A stretch of DNA of 64,000 nucleotides from Notolepis coatsorum (GCA_963971535.1 OZ020585.1:154367371-154431370), one strand, 5' to 3'. Positions 32,497 to 45,271 are shown, counted from the stretch's first letter. Numbers and translations: made by a program. The notes: generated from the sequence alone by a model not told the origin.

Positions 32497-32832
32497 TTAC
32501 CCTTTTTTTGTGAATAAAGACGATAGAAATGGAATGGCCGCGCTAAGTAATGGTATAAAAAAAACGTCCCCTGTTTGCATAAGGGCCCTTCTCTTTTTAG
32601 AAAGATTAACTTTGCTATCAGCTAATATCTTTAGGATTTTCTTCTTTCTTCGTAGTTTGTGTGTGTGGACGTTTTTAAGGGGTATAACACCTTTCAGGAC
32701 ATTTAATGCTATCTCACACATGCATCTTAATAGATCTGGTGATGATCTAGCTAGCATCTGTTTTCGAATGGCAGGGGAGGTGTTATATAAAGCTTTCAAT
32801 ACGGACATATGAGACCTTATACGACACGACAT
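32497..32832 (-). CDS. Small basic/hydrophobic Polinton protein, 111 aa
   Basis: Intact frame reading MSCRIRSHMSVLKALYNTSP at the start. It contains IRKQMLARSSPDLLRCMCEI and ALNVLKGVIPLKNV, a basic HKLRRKKKILKILADSKVNL, and a hydrophobic end IPLLSAAIPFLSSLF. I recognise this architecture (short helical repeat, basic stretch, hydrophobic tail) as one seen repeatedly beside the ATPase in invertebrate and fish Polintons. A virion or core role is inferred. It starts 6 bp after the ATPase stop, suggesting co-transcription, and is undamaged. Confidence 0.75.
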   Translation of the reverse strand: MSCRIRSHMSVLKALYNTSPAIRKQMLARSSPDLLRCMCEIALNVLKGVIPLKNVHTHKLRRKKKILKILADSKVNLSKKRRALMQTGDVFFIPLLSAAIPFLSSLFTKKG

Positions 32833-32837
32833 GTTTC

Positions 32838-33509
32838 CTATTTTCTAATGTATACTATGGGTGGTCCTTCCTGGGGTAGTAACCCTGTTCTAAGTCGCAA
32901 CTGATCGGGGCAATGTGGTCGCAGATCTATTAATAGATAGGAATACGGCTGCTTTGTAGCCTCTTTGAAACTGTCCAATAGGATAGAGCGCTCACCCGGA
33001 TACATCTGACCCGCTAATACTGAAAGTTGTAATCTATCTCAAGGGTTTTTAAATAAAATCAAGTAGCTTGCATTAAGACTAATTGTGCGGTTGAGCTTAC
33101 CCTGTTGAAATAGATTCTGTGTAAGCATTATTACACTCATTTTACGATGATGTCTGTACTGGGTGAACATTTTAGCCACTTCGAGATGCTCTCCCGCTGA
33201 GAATTACATATCATCGAGAATAATTAGGTGATGATTCATAGTGCTAGGGAACATTGTCTCGTCGTTGAATGATTCTGGCAACCCTTTGACAAAAGTGATT
33301 TTTATTGTCTTCAACAAGTCATCATACATTGGTTGGTAACAATCATAAATCCACACGATATTATCTGGTACATTCGACAAAGATTCTTTACAATGTTGTA
33401 ATAGTTTCTGTACAAGATATGTTTTTCCACAACCACTCGGGCCCGCTATAATTGTAGACATCGGAAGCTCTAAACAGGGATAGAAATCATATTCTGCTGT
33501 AAAGTTCAT
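32838..33509 (-). pseudogene. FtsK/HerA-type DNA packaging ATPase, two in-frame stops
   Basis: Starting MNFTAEYDFYPCLELPMSTI, the protein has Walker A GPSGCGKTYLV (residues 23-33) and Walker B HLIILDDM (about 95-102). A TAA at 33,204-33,206 follows Walker B directly. The same frame then continues (EHLEVAKMFTQYRHHRKMSV, MLTQNLFQQGKLNRTISLNA) to a TGA at 33,039-33,041, and on to TAG at 32,838-32,840. The total is about 223 codons, usual for Polinton ATPases. The enzyme pumps DNA into capsids. The TGA lies between KNP and DRLQL, where relatives usually have Arg, so a CpG transition is likely. Confidence 0.92.
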
Positions 33510-33518
33510 TTTACTCTC

Positions 33519-35444
33519 TTAATACCCAAAAGGTCTTGTGGTACCGTTAGAGTATAACCTTCGTTTATCGTAAATCACTCGGACTCTCTTTAAGACTGAG
33601 GCATTAGAGAGAGATAGATCCTTTTTACATCTATTTATGCTGAATTGGGGAGCGTACAGGATATGCTCTGATGCAGAAGGGTCAGGCTTTAGATCGTTTT
33701 CAACTAAACCACACATGCCCACAAATGAAACTTGTTTGCAGCTCTCATAAGTTTGTGTTATCCCCTTTGCTTTCAAAACAACATTATCTTGGTTAGTACA
33801 ATATGCGTATGACTTTGGTCCACAAGTTACCCAGTCGATGATAGATTCCCCCGGTCCTAGCTCACTAGTCAACTCGCCTATGTAGGAACCCAGGGGTAAA
33901 CTCTCGCCATCCTTATCTGTCTTATAAATCACACTATCAGTGTTGTGATATAAAACATTTTCGCCAAGTTTATGCAGATAGCTATGCAGGTGCATACGTC
34001 CGTAGCCTGTCACAAAGGATGCGATGAAAATGTTGGTGTTTCTTTGATTGAGAAGATGACGTTCTGTGTAACACCATTGAACTAATGCCACCTCATCGCT
34101 AAGGAAAGACATATATTTAACATCGTACTCTTCTGAGAATAAAAGTTTGAAAAACTCTGAAGGGTCTCTTAAGAGCACCGTGTGTGGTAAATTAGAGCGC
34201 TGCGCGAATTTCCCCCAAAGAAAATTCAACATCAGTTTGAACAGACACCTCTTTGAAGGGTTCAAGGAGATTGCTGCTTTATCTAACAGTATACCCTCGC
34301 GTCTCTGGTATTCGGCTATGTATAGATCTTTATCAACCTCGGTGACCACATCAGAGGGGTAACCGCTCGCTTCGGTCTTGCCCTTCAAAAAAGCTTGGAT
34401 GTAAGAGGCAAAGATATCGTTACTACGTTCAGCGAAATCCCATTCCTGATGGATTTCTGCTACGCAATAACCTAAGTATATAGCTTTGTTTAACTCAGGG
34501 GTAATCCATACACCTGTTAATGATCGCTCTACATCTGTGTGTAGGCAGTCTGTATCCTGATTGTTCGCGAGAGCGCACGTTCGACACAAGGGGAATAGGA
34601 GTTTACCGTTCCCTCGATAGGGTAATACCGGAAAGTATAACCCTCTAGGGGGTATGACTGTGGCTTTGATCAGCCCAAAATAAGTGTTTAGGTCCTTGAA
34701 ATCGCTTCGTATAATAACGGGGTGTCCGGTGGGGTAAAAATACTCGGAACTGCGCATCACGTGTGGATATAAAGAACACACGTCATTGTACGATATTGTC
34801 TCATCAGGTGTGGGTATGTAACACAGTCTTATAGCAGATGTACAACCTCCATACAAAGCATCTCGAGGGTTCAAAGATTCCTCGGTTAGACTGGCCGGGT
34901 ATTGTTCAAGGAAGGCTTTGACTTGTACGTTTGTATCTTTCAAATCCTTCCATTCATGTTCCCATATCACCGTTGTATCGAGGCCGTACATGGTTTTTAA
35001 ATCAGCTATCCTAGCTAGACTATCTGTGTACATCTCTCCATACAGTTTACCGGTCAAAGGATTCAAATCATGGGCATTGTAACATTTTATACGGCCATGG
35101 AAAAAACATCCATAAAACTCATAGGCCTGCTTCTCTAGGTTTCTCTCATGATACCCATCGACAAAGTAGGGCCCTACTCGTGTCTCACCACTGTTCAAAG
35201 CATGTGTTATGGAAATAGCATGTTTTTTAGACATGTATTCGAGCCATTGTATGGCAGCATTACAGTAACATTTCTGACTTCTATAATTGTCGGGATCCGG
35301 TATGGCTAAGGCTTCTGGTTTTAGATATTTTGTTTTGAAAACTCGTAAACAGGCCGCGGCAATGGTAATAGATTGAAATGTATCGACCGAGGTTTCTTTA
35401 ATGAAATCGCCCCGAAATTTCAGACATCCACGGCTAAGTATATC
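33519..35444 (-). pseudogene. Protein-primed DNA polymerase B, C-terminal fragment
   Basis: This fragment carries the polymerase domain of the Polinton pPolB, which replicates the element from protein-primed ends. Visible are motif A DVCSLYPHVM, motif B KLMLNFLWGKFAQR and motif C YHNTDSVIY with its aspartate, plus GPKSYAY downstream. The frame is open from 35,444, where the 5-bp duplication ATATC marks the BEL/Pao insertion, to TAA near 33,519. The upstream end of this fragment (SRGCLKFRGDFI) and an NP-rich TPR region lie just after the insertion. No stop is present, so this part retains full polymerase motifs. It ends 10 bp before the ATPase start. Confidence 0.95.
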
Positions 35445-36781
35445 TGTTACAAAGGATCAGATTAAACCGAATATATATATTTATTGATTGATATATATTG
35501 CATAATATTTGTATATCGTTTGATATCCCTTGTATATTCCTTGTACATATACACACGGAATATCCCTTTAGCCTAGTACAGACCATAATATTTCATTCTC
35601 CTATTGGACAGCGGTCCACAGGCGCCAAGGCCATGCCTCCAGAGTCAGGTTCAAAGCCACCGTCAAGACATGTCTGTACATGCCCGGCCTTGCCCAAGAA
35701 TACGAGACAGAAATGAGGTTGGCACTAGATTGTTCGCCGTGCATATAAATATGGCGCAGGTGAATACAGAAGTATGTTACCCAATAAGTTGAAGCCTCAC
35801 CCACGATACTCCGTGCGGTGAAGTATGGCCTGTTTGGCCCCAAATAAGAGCATTGAGACCGCGTGCGAATTAATAACTGAATTGTCAGAGTTTGGCGCTA
35901 TACCGCCGAGTGCGACATATTTCTATTAAGTCAGTAATAGTCTATTTGTGTATAGTGTATCGTGCGGCTAAAGTTCTACAGTGACCAGCATCACCAACGC
36001 TTCCTCGTATCAGCTAGAGAGCTTATCCAGGCTGGGCTGCTTTCATGGCGCTTTCACCCGAGGAGCCCTAGACGAGAACCGTGTGGACATGTACACTGGA
36101 TTAATCTACCCGACGACTACATAGCCCTTTGCGGCTGGATTATATTTGCTTTTGGTCCTGTGATTAATGGAGCGGAGAATCGCCGACGCCTACACGTGTG
36201 TGGGATTTACCCTGTGAGGAGCCACGTCGAGTCTGCACCTCAGAGAGCCTGAGGCAGGCTAGCTTTCTTCCCTGTGGATCTACAGGCTACGGAGAACAGC
36301 TGTATTCGTCTGTGGATCAAGATCTTATTGCACCGTCTCCCGTACTCGGAGTCTCCTTATCATCGTTGACCCAGGCTCTACTACCGACAGATCCTCTACC
36401 CCTGCTGGCTTACAACCGGGGGGACCCTTCCAGTATCTCCCGCTATATATTACTAGTGTACCATAGATATAATTCCCTAAGATTCAGGTTGTATAATTAC
36501 CTCCTGCGTAACCAGAGAATGGACATTCATTATTGATTTGCCTACGCACATTAATTTGCCTTATAAGCGCATCCAAAGTAAAATAGAGAAGTATATTATG
36601 TACATTTTGCTGCAATAAATACTTAATTACAACTTTGTGTGGAACCGATTCATTGTGGGAAGTGTTCATCATATTTATATATCATGTACTGTATGGCCAG
36701 TAATTAAAGTACATAAGACGGTAGTGGTTTAATGATACCATACTTATCAATACAGTCAGGGAATTGTACCCCTCAGTTACA
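35445..36781 (+). repeat. BEL/Pao 5' LTR (1,337 bp)
   Basis: Terminal TG...CA. A TATAAATA box lies at 35,744-35,751 and AATAAA at 36,614-36,619, giving a plausible U3-R-U5 layout. Open frames within it are repeated in the 3' LTR and are not considered genes. Confidence 0.95.
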
Positions 36782-36825
36782 ATTGGTCCTTCGAGCCGGA
36801 GGGTAACTAGTGTAATATTAATATA

Positions 36826-39800
36826 GTGGTATTAATATTGACATGGCCAATGATGAACACTCCACAAAACGGTTCTCCTAAAGTAGATCGCCCGCAGCGT
36901 AGACGGCAGACACCTCAGTACTTAGAGGATTATGTTGCCAATATACTACCTAGCTTTCTACAGACGGTAAACGCGGAAAAAGTAGATAGTAAAATTATGT
37001 CCGACCCTATCGACCAGGCTACCCCGCCAATAGAGGCCCTAGTGGGTTCTAACGTAACTGACCAAGCTCACGGTAGGGACCAGGAGGGACCCGACATGAC
37101 TTTACCCCCCGCCAAGACCGAAGAAGTAGTCCCCGGAGAGCTCCAGGATAAAGACAGCCCTCCAGGGATGGAACTCGACCCGCTACATGAAAAGGCGAGC
37201 ACCCCGGAGATGGATCTCCAGGACTCGCCACAGGAGAACAGATCTCCAACGAGTACTGCAAGGAGCGGATCACCTCAACCAGCGTCTTCCCCCAGCGAGG
37301 CGGACAAGATGCTGGCACAGGCATGCCTCGCCAGCCTGGCAGCCTCAACAGAGCGCGATCGACTCCAAGCACAGACGCTTAGTGAGCGCGAACATTCTTC
37401 CATGGAAAGAGAACGCCTTCAAGCGCAGCAACGGAGCGACGAAGATCGTATACGTCTAGAGATTAGACGCCTTCAGACGGAAGAGAATATGGTAAGGGAC
37501 CGGGCCGAAGCCCAGCGCGCCGCCGCCGAAGCCCAGCGCGCCGCTGCCGGTGCCCAAAGAGAAGCAGAGTGCGACCTCGCTCTCACCAAGCGCGAAGCCG
37601 AGCGTGACCGATTACAAGCGCAGATAATGGAGCAGCTGATCACCAGGGCAACACCCCCTCCCTCCGCACGGGGTTCCAGGGCCTCGTCAAGACAAGGGTC
37701 AAGGGCACCCTCCCCTACCCGATCAAGCGACCCTGAGCCCGACCACCAGAGAGAGCCTATACCCCCCTCCGAACCCCTTCCCCGACCGGTCCAAGTGAGA
37801 CCCAGCTACAAGGAAGAAACGGTCTACACCGCGGAGAGGCTAAATAGACGACTACAGGATCTAGAGGACCTACCAGAGGAAGAAGAAGAGGGAGAGGAGG
37901 AGAGTCAAGCCCGACAGCAGCACAGTACTCCACAGGACCGGGAGGTCCAGTACAGCCCAGGCTCTACCCCCGCGGCTCTGCGCTACAGACCCCCGACTCA
38001 ATTCACAGGTGAGCTTGACGCACGACCAGCCCAGAGGAACAGCACCTGGATACGCGGGCCATGGTACCCAGCAGGTACCAGCCCACCAAGAGGCGTAAGA
38101 GGAGACTCGCCTAGGAGGCCTCTCTTCCAACGCTCACCGATGTGCCAGCCATCCATGGCATCATACATTGGCACACCGACGTTTCCGGACTTCACCCACG
38201 AGAACAGAGCACAGTACACGGAGTTACGAATGTGCTTAGAGACAATGATGTCCGATGTAGCTGATGAACCGTACAAGTATGCTATCCTACTGAAGCACCT
38301 CAAGGTGCCCCGAGCGCACAATATAGCGCTGGCCTATGCCACCTCTACTACCCCATACACAGCGGCTCTAGCAGCACTCGACAAAAGATATGGACGCATA
38401 TGGGACTACGTAATACAAGAGATAAGGCATATTGACCGCCTACCCCCAGCCACAGACAATCGCTCACTAGATGACCTGTCTATCAAGGTACAATCCCTGG
38501 TAGGGATGCTGGGGGCGCAAAGAGAAAAGGGTATGCACGAACTGTACGCGAACTCTAATGTCGAGAGGATTTTAGAGAAGCTTCCGCCCGCCCGACAAGA
38601 GCGCTTCAGGCGGCAAAGAGACCACCGTGATCCTAACGGTCCCGAGCCATCCCTCCTAGACCTAGCCGACTTCCTGGCGAGAGAAGTCAACAGCCTACGG
38701 TTGGATACGTTCATGCGGAGCACACCAAGCTCCAGAGAGGGACCTAGGAGAGCAAACGATGGCCGCAGATTGGTGACCGTCATGCACCAATCAGAATCAG
38801 TACCGAGCAGCAAGAACCACAGTACCCCCTCGATGAAAGAGAAGTGGAAGATGGTGTGCCCGTACTGCGAAAAGGAACACTGGTTGTCACAATGTGACAC
38901 GTTCAAGAAGATGACCGCCGACGAGGTGAGTCAATGGATAAAGTCCAACCGACGCTGTTACCGATGTGCGCGCAGTCACATGGCAGCCGATTGCCGCTTA
39001 AAGAAGAGGTGTAGTCGGTGTGACGGAGCCCACCAAGATGTCCTACACGACAGTAACAGAAGAAAGCCTGCACCCTCAAGCAGCACAAAGACAAGTGTTA
39101 TGTACATTGACCCCGCCAGCAGCGGGGGCGCCCGGGTGCTCTTAATGGTGGTCCGCGTAACATTGAGTTACCAAGATAAGGTCATGGACACTTACGCCGT
39201 CCTTGACGACGGGTCAGAGAAGACCCTTCTCCTCGCGTCCGCTGCGGCCCAGCTGGGGCTGCGGGGGAGCGAAAACCAGATGACGATTCGGACAATAAGA
39301 AGAGATCTAAAGACGATAAAGGGCGAGAATGTCTCCTTCACTATCGCAGCAAGCGGGCAGCCAGAGAGACGGTATAGGATTACTAACGCTTTCACCAGCC
39401 AAGAAATAGGCCTGTCGCAGTACACCTACCCCATCGCCAAGCTGATGGATAAATATGTGCACCTGCGTCAACTACCTATACCGATCATAGACGGTGCCAC
39501 CCCGACCCTGCTGATAGGCTCCGTCCATGCAGACCTCATCGTTCCGATAGACCGAGTCCACACAGGGCCCAGAGGCTGTCCTGCAGCAGTCGAGACCCGC
39601 CTAGGATGGACATTACAAGGCCCCCTCGCTAAGTCTCTTAACCGAACAGCAGCCACTAACTGCCTCCACTCCAGAGTGACAGAAGAAGACACCACCCTCC
39701 TACAGCATGTCGAGAGGCTATGGACACTAGAGACAATGCCCTTTAAGAACGAAAAGAAAGACATTCGTTCCAAGGAAGACATTTACGCTATAGCCCTCCT

Positions 39801-42800
39801 CGAGCAGGGGACAAAGAGAGTCAAAGTCAACGGAGTGATGAGATACGCAACTCCACTCCTGAGGCGAGAGGGTATGCTTACCTTCCACGCCCCAAAAGAA
39901 GCGACGGAGCGGTATCTATTGAACACAGAGCGGCGCCTAGCCAGAGACCCCGCTCAAGAGACTGTGTACCGCGCTGAGATTAACAAGCTAATCACAGCGG
40001 GACACATAAAGAAAATTGACATTAAAGAGGCCAATCAGACGACCGAATCATGGTACGTGCCGCACCACAAAGTCCACCACAACGGCAAGGATCGTATTGT
40101 GTTCAACTGCAGCTACCAGATCGGATCACAAAATCTGAATAAAGAGATCCTGCCCGGCCCAACACTCTCTACTAGGCGTGTTACTACGTTTCCGCCAAGA
40201 CAAGGTGGCCATCAGCGGTGACATCAAAGGGATGTTCCTGCAGGTGAGACTAGTGGAAGAGGACAAGCCCCTGCTCCGGTTCCTATGGAGAGAGAGGATC
40301 GGGGATGAGCAACCAGCCATCTATCAATGGGAAGTCCTCCCTTTCGGAACCACATGCAGCCCATGCTGTGCTACGTTTGCACTGCAAAAGCACGTCGCAG
40401 AGGATCCAGCAGCTGATGAAGAGGTCCGACAAAGTGTAGGAAATAGTTTCTACGTGGACAACTGTCTGCAAAGCGTCTCGACGCCAGAAGAAGCCGAGGC
40501 CCTTCTACTCAAGCTCCGCGCCTCCCTGATCAAAGGCGGCTTTGATCTCAGGCAGTGGGCCAGCAGCGACCCGCAAGTATTGCGCAGCCTCTCCCCTGAG
40601 GACAAGGCAGCAAGCAGCGAGACCTGGATGGCGACCATGCCAGGAGAAGCCCAAGAAATGACATTAGGACTAGTCTGGCGCTTCAAAACAGACTCGCTCC
40701 ATTATAAACACACACCCCTGACCAAGGAGCAGGGAAGGTCGACTGCACTACCGACCACCAGACGGAGTGTATACAGAACACTCGCCAGACAATATGACTC
40801 GTTGGGATGTATTCTACCTTACACCACCAGGGCAAAGATGATTGTAAGAGCGTTATGGGACAAGGACCAGGGCTGGGACGACCCCATACCCGAGCACCTT
40901 GCGTCCACATGGAGAGAGTGGGAGACGGAACTCAGCTCACTCCCAGGTGTCAACATACGCCGCAGCTACTTCCCACCCACAGTGAGGCCGGAGACGTGCC
41001 AGATGGACCTGCACGTCTTCAGCGACGCCTCCGAAGTAGCCTACGGCTCGGTGGCCTACTTGCGTGCCCGAGAGGAGGGAGGAGAAATACATACTGCTTT
41101 CATCCTGGCTCGCTCAAGAATAGCCCCATGAAAGCAACAGTCTATCCCGCGTCTAGAGCTCTGCGCAGCCCTAGCAGGAGCGCAACTCGCCACGTTAATC
41201 CAACGTGAACTCACCATTCCGGTGCAAAGAACAATCTTGTGGTCAGACTCCACGACAGTACTCACATGGATCCGGTCTGATTCGTGCAGATACAAGGTCT
41301 TCGTGGGAGTCAGAGTCACAGAGATTCAAGATTTAACAGAAGTAGCAAGCTGGAGGTATGTGGACACAAAACACAACCCAGCTGACGTCATCACCCGGGG
41401 AATGTCCCTGGATGACCTCACCCGTCACAACCTATACAGTGACGGGCCAGAGTTCCTCAAGCTCCCGGAAGAAGAGTGGCCTTACACCCACCCCACGGGA
41501 AGCGAGTAAAGAGGAGGCCGAAAACAAGAAATCTATGTTCTGTGGATTGAACACACTCGTCTCCACAGACCCCGACATAGACGATTGCCTCACCCTAGAG
41601 AGTGCGCAGCTAAAGACATTCCTGTGGCACCACCCAGAGGTTCAGCTCACTACTGACATTACAGCAGCTGACTACGAAGAAGCAGAACTTCTTCTACTAC
41701 AACGAGCCCAGAGAGACTCGTTTCCCGATGAGCTAGACTCTCTACAGGGAGCAAAGCCCGTCCCATCAGACAGCAGACTGCTCCACCTAGCCCCCGAGAG
41801 CGACGCCCATGGTCTCATCAGAGTGGGTGGTCGTCTGCGGAGAGCTCCAGACTTACCGGATGACGTCAAGTACCCGATAGTCTTAAACAGCCGACACAAG
41901 GTCACAGAGCTGATCATAAAGAAATACGACGAGGATGTGCATCACGCCGGGGCAGAGAGTCTTCGCGGAGATCAGACGTCGTTATTGGATACTGCAAGGG
42001 AGAGAAGCAGTGCGGCGCTTCCAGCGAACCTGTCTAGACTGTCGTAAGTGGCGAGCGCAGCCCAGTATACCCCGGATGGCTGACCTACCTCCCTGTCGCC
42101 TCCGACTCGGCGACAAGCCTTTTCACTCCACCGGTATGGACTGTTTCGGCCCGCTGTATATAAAGAAAGGAAGAGGAACCGAGAAGCGGTGGGGTATTGT
42201 ATTCAAATACATGACCACCCGAGCGATGCATATAGAACTCCTTCCAACCATGAGCACAGACTCATTCCTTATGGCCTTCCGAAGATTCACATCGCGGAAA
42301 GGCAAACCGTCTATACTATTGTCTGATCACGGGACAAACTTCAAAGGCGGAGAAAGAGAGCTGAGAGAGAGCTTCCAAGCTATGGGCCCAGAACTTAAGA
42401 CCCACCTCGCTCCATCCCAGATTGACTTCCAGTTTAATCCCCCGAACGCACCTCACTTCGGTGGAACTTGGGAACGAGAAGTACGTTCAATAAAGACAGC
42501 CCTGTACGCCGTGCTTGGGGCCCAGACCGTGGCGGAAGAAGTCCTAATGACAGTCCTCACGGAGATCGAGGGAGTATTGAACTCAAAGCCCCTCGGTTAC
42601 GTCTCAAGTGATGTAGCAGATGTCGACCCAGTCACCCCCAACACACTCTTGATGGTGCGGCTGGACCCCGCGCTACCACAGACAATGTACAGGCCTGAAG
42701 AAGCGAACGGCCGAAGAATGTGGAGGTACAGTCAAGTATTGGCTGACAAGTTTTGGAACAGCTTCCTACTCCACTATCTACCGTCTCTACAGACCCGCCA

Positions 42801-43047
42801 GAAATGGGTGAAAGAGAGAGACAATTTGACAGAAGGGACAGTCGTCATGATTATCGACCAGTCACTACCCCGAGCTATGTGGCCGGCTGGCCGCGTAAGC
42901 AAAGTGATCACCGGTGCCGACGGAAAGGTCCGAGCAGCCGAAGTGCTCGTCCAAGGACGGATCTACACCCGACCCGTGGCGAGGCTAATAGAACTGCCAA
43001 GGCTCCCCGATACTATCGATGACGACCATGACCCCATGACTTTGTGA
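36826..43047 (+). pseudogene. BEL/Pao gag-pol polyprotein, several breaks
   Basis: Gag opens at 36,826 (a better start is ATG 36,853). It has a long Glu/Arg-rich coiled coil near residues 185-275 and CCHC-like zinc knuckles (CPYCEKEHWLSQC, CYRCARSHMAADC, CSRCDGAHQDVLH). Aspartic protease: YAVLDDGSEKTLLL. Reverse transcriptase: HHNGKDRIVFNCS, then SGDIKGMFLQVRL, and the active site NSFYVDNCL. RNase H: MDLHVFSDASEVAYGSVAY with LWSDSTTVLTWI. Integrase: HSTGMDCFGPLY, LSDHGTNFKGG, and WEREVRS. Breaks: a frame change within 40,178-40,221; in-frame TGA 41,129-41,131; frame changes near 41,500 and 41,945. The last segment ends at 43,047. Catalytic residues remain visible throughout. Confidence 0.95.
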
Positions 43048-43141
43048 ACTGCCCGACCCCTCACAACAGACATTGAGTAGTGGACAGTGCGGTTAATCTG
43101 TCTCTGCTTAGCTAATTAGGTGGGACTAATTAGGAGGCGGC

Positions 43142-44903
43142 TGTTACAAAGGATCAGATTAAACCGAATATATATATTTATTGATTGATATATATTGCAT
43201 AATATTTGTATATCGTTTGATATCCCTTGTATATTCCTTGTACATATACACGGAATATCCCTTTAGCCTAGTACAGACCATAATATTTCATTCTCCTATT
43301 GGACAGCGGTCCACAGGCGCCAAGGCCATGCCTCCAGAGTCAGGTTCAAAGCCACCGTCAAGACATGTCTGTACATGCCCGGCCTTGCCCAAGAATACGA
43401 GACAGAAATGAGGTTGGCACTAGATTGTTCGCCGTGCATATAAATATGGCGCAGGTGAATACAGAAGTATGTTACCCAATAAGTTGAAGCCTCACCCACG
43501 ATACTCCGTGCGGTGAAGTATGGCCTGTTTGGCCCCAAATAAGGGCATTGAGACCGCGTGCAAATTAATAACTGAATTGTCAGAGTTTGGCGCTATACCG
43601 TCGAGTGCGACATATTTCTATTAAGTCAGTAATAGTCTATTTGTGTATAGTGTATCGTGCGGCTAAAGTTCTACAGTGACCAGCATCACCAACGCTTCCT
43701 CGTATCAGCTAGAGAGCTTATCCAGGCTGGGCTGCTTTCATGGCGCTTTCACCCGAGGAGCCCTAGACGAGAACCGTGTGGACATGTACACTGGATTAAT
43801 CTACCCGACGACTACATAGCCCTTTGCGGCTGGATTATATTTGCTTTTGGTCCTGTGATTAATGGAGCGGAGAATCGCCGACGCCTACACGTGTGTGGGA
43901 TTTACCCTGTGAGGAGCCACGTCGAGTCTGCGCCTCAGAGAGCCTGAGGCAGGCTAGCTTTCTTCCCTGTGGATCTACAGGCTACGGAGAACAGCTGTAT
44001 TCGTCTGTGGATCAAGATCTTATTGCACCGTCTCCCGTACTCGGAGTCTCCTTATCATCGTTGACCCAGGCTCTACTACCGACAGATCCTCTACCCCTGC
44101 TGGCTTACAACCGGGGGGACCCTTCCAGTATCTCCCGCTATATATTACTAGTGTACCATAGATATAATTCCCTAAGATTCAGGTTGTATAATTACCTCCT
44201 GCGTAACCAGAGAATGGACATTCATTATTGATTTGCCTACGCACATTCCTTTGCCTTATAAGCGCATCCAAAGTAAAATAGAGAAGTATATTATGTACCT
44301 TTTGCTGCAATAAATACTTAATTACAACTTTGTGTGGAACCGATTCATTGTGGGAAGTGTTCATCATATTTATATATCATGTACTGTATGGCCAGTAATT
44401 AAAGTACATAAGACGGTAGTGGTTTAATGATACCATACTTATCAATGCGGTACGGTGGTGTAGTGGTTAACACTGTCGCCTCACAGCAAGAAGGTCCAGG
44501 GTTCGAATCCCGCTTGGGGACCAGGTTTCCATGATGCCAGTTACCCAGGTGGGGTATCTCCCAGGCCTTTCTGTGTGGAGTTTGCATGTTCTCCCCGTGC
44601 TCGCAAGGGTTTCCCCCCCCGATAAGATAAACCCAATGGAAAAACATGCACAACAACAAGATCGCTAACGCTGTGGCGTCCTTGACGAAGACGGACAGGA
44701 GCACTTGGATTGGTCCCCTGGCGCGGCTCACGTGGCGCCTGTCTGCTCCCGGCTGCCCTTGGGGGGGAAGGACGACGGGATGGGTTAATCGCAGATACGC
44801 ATTGTATGCATGGTTCGCATGTGTGCCAAATGGTGACCTCGGAGCAGGTCCTAAATTATTATTATTATTAAATACAGTCAGGGAATTGTACCCCTCAGTT
44901 ACA
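43142..44903 (+). repeat. BEL/Pao 3' LTR with a SINE insertion
   Basis: Matches the 5' LTR except that about 427 bp (44,447-44,873) is a SINE, bringing length to 1,762 bp. Without it the LTR is 1,335 bp. TATAAATA is at 43,439-43,446 and AATAAA at 44,309-44,314. Confidence 0.95.
44447..44873 (+). mobile_element. tRNA-headed SINE with (ATT)n tail in the 3' LTR
   Basis: The 5' LTR provides the empty site (ATCAATACAGTC). The body starts GCGGTACGGTGGTGTAGTGG with A-box-like and B-box-like GGTTCGAATCCC sequences. It continues with a block common in fish (GTTTGCATGTTCTCCCCGTG) and ends in ATT repeats. The target duplication is short or ambiguous (AAT). A 5'-truncated relative lies inverted at 47,926-48,213. 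Confidence 0.92.
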
Positions 44904-44908
44904 ATATC

Positions 44909-45271
44909 TATGTCGTTGGTACAATAACGTTCCGCCTCTGATGCAAAATTAAAGACACCTGTTTTAACGCTGTCGTACCAGAGAAAAGATTTCTCTCGTT
45001 CTGACGAGGACATTCGATCGGGGTTATAATACTCTGGTGATGGATAAGGACCTATGTAGTCAAGGTTCTCTAGAGAGCTGAACGAATGTGGGAAATACCC
45101 CTTCACTTGATCCTTGAATCCCATGGCTTGAGGCAATTGACTTAGCTTCATGGGTAAAAAAGATACTGAGTCAATATATCGATGTCGAAATGTTTTATCG
45201 TCGAAACATAGGATTTTACTACCTTGTGTGATTAGATCTGGGGTTAATCCGTCTTTAACCATCGGATTTAA
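44909..45271 (-). pseudogene. DNA polymerase B, middle fragment
   Basis: About 120 codons between the BEL/Pao insertion and the TTAA-type element. The segment reads NPMVKDGLTPDLITQGSKI, then KTFRHRYIDSVSFLPMKLSQ and SLENLDYIGPYPSPEYYNPD, and RYCTNDIDIV at its end. These belong to the exonuclease region of protein-primed PolB (the YCTNDIDIV stretch provides the third exonuclease motif). The frame is open on both sides up to the insertion points, with ATATC duplicated at 44,904-44,908 and TTAA at 45,268-45,271. Confidence 0.93.

Larger units (their letters stand above)
35445..44903 (+). mobile_element. BEL/Pao LTR retrotransposon, about 9.46 kb
   Basis: Two long terminal repeats (35,445-36,781; 43,142-44,903) begin TGTTACAAAGG and end CAGTTACA. 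ATATC is duplicated outside (35,440-35,444 and 44,904-44,908). A primer-binding site candidate TGGTCCTTCGAGCCGG follows the 5' LTR at about 36,783, and a purine-rich AGGAGGCGGC precedes the 3' LTR. The coding order gag, aspartic protease, reverse transcriptase, RNase H, integrase, with no chromodomain, fits BEL/Pao. LTRs differ by about eight substitutions and one 2-bp indel by eye, plus a SINE in the 3' LTR, so insertion is fairly recent. It splits the Polinton polymerase. Confidence 0.96.

Noticed and set aside
35498-36536. Several 60-110 codon frames in the 5' LTR, repeated in the 3' LTR
   Set aside because: They are identical in both LTRs and lie over promoter and polyadenylation signals; LTR sequence rather than genes.
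37049-42305. Minus-strand frames opposite gag-pol (for example 38,406-38,906)
   Set aside because: Shadows of the strongly coding plus-strand frame with no domain content.
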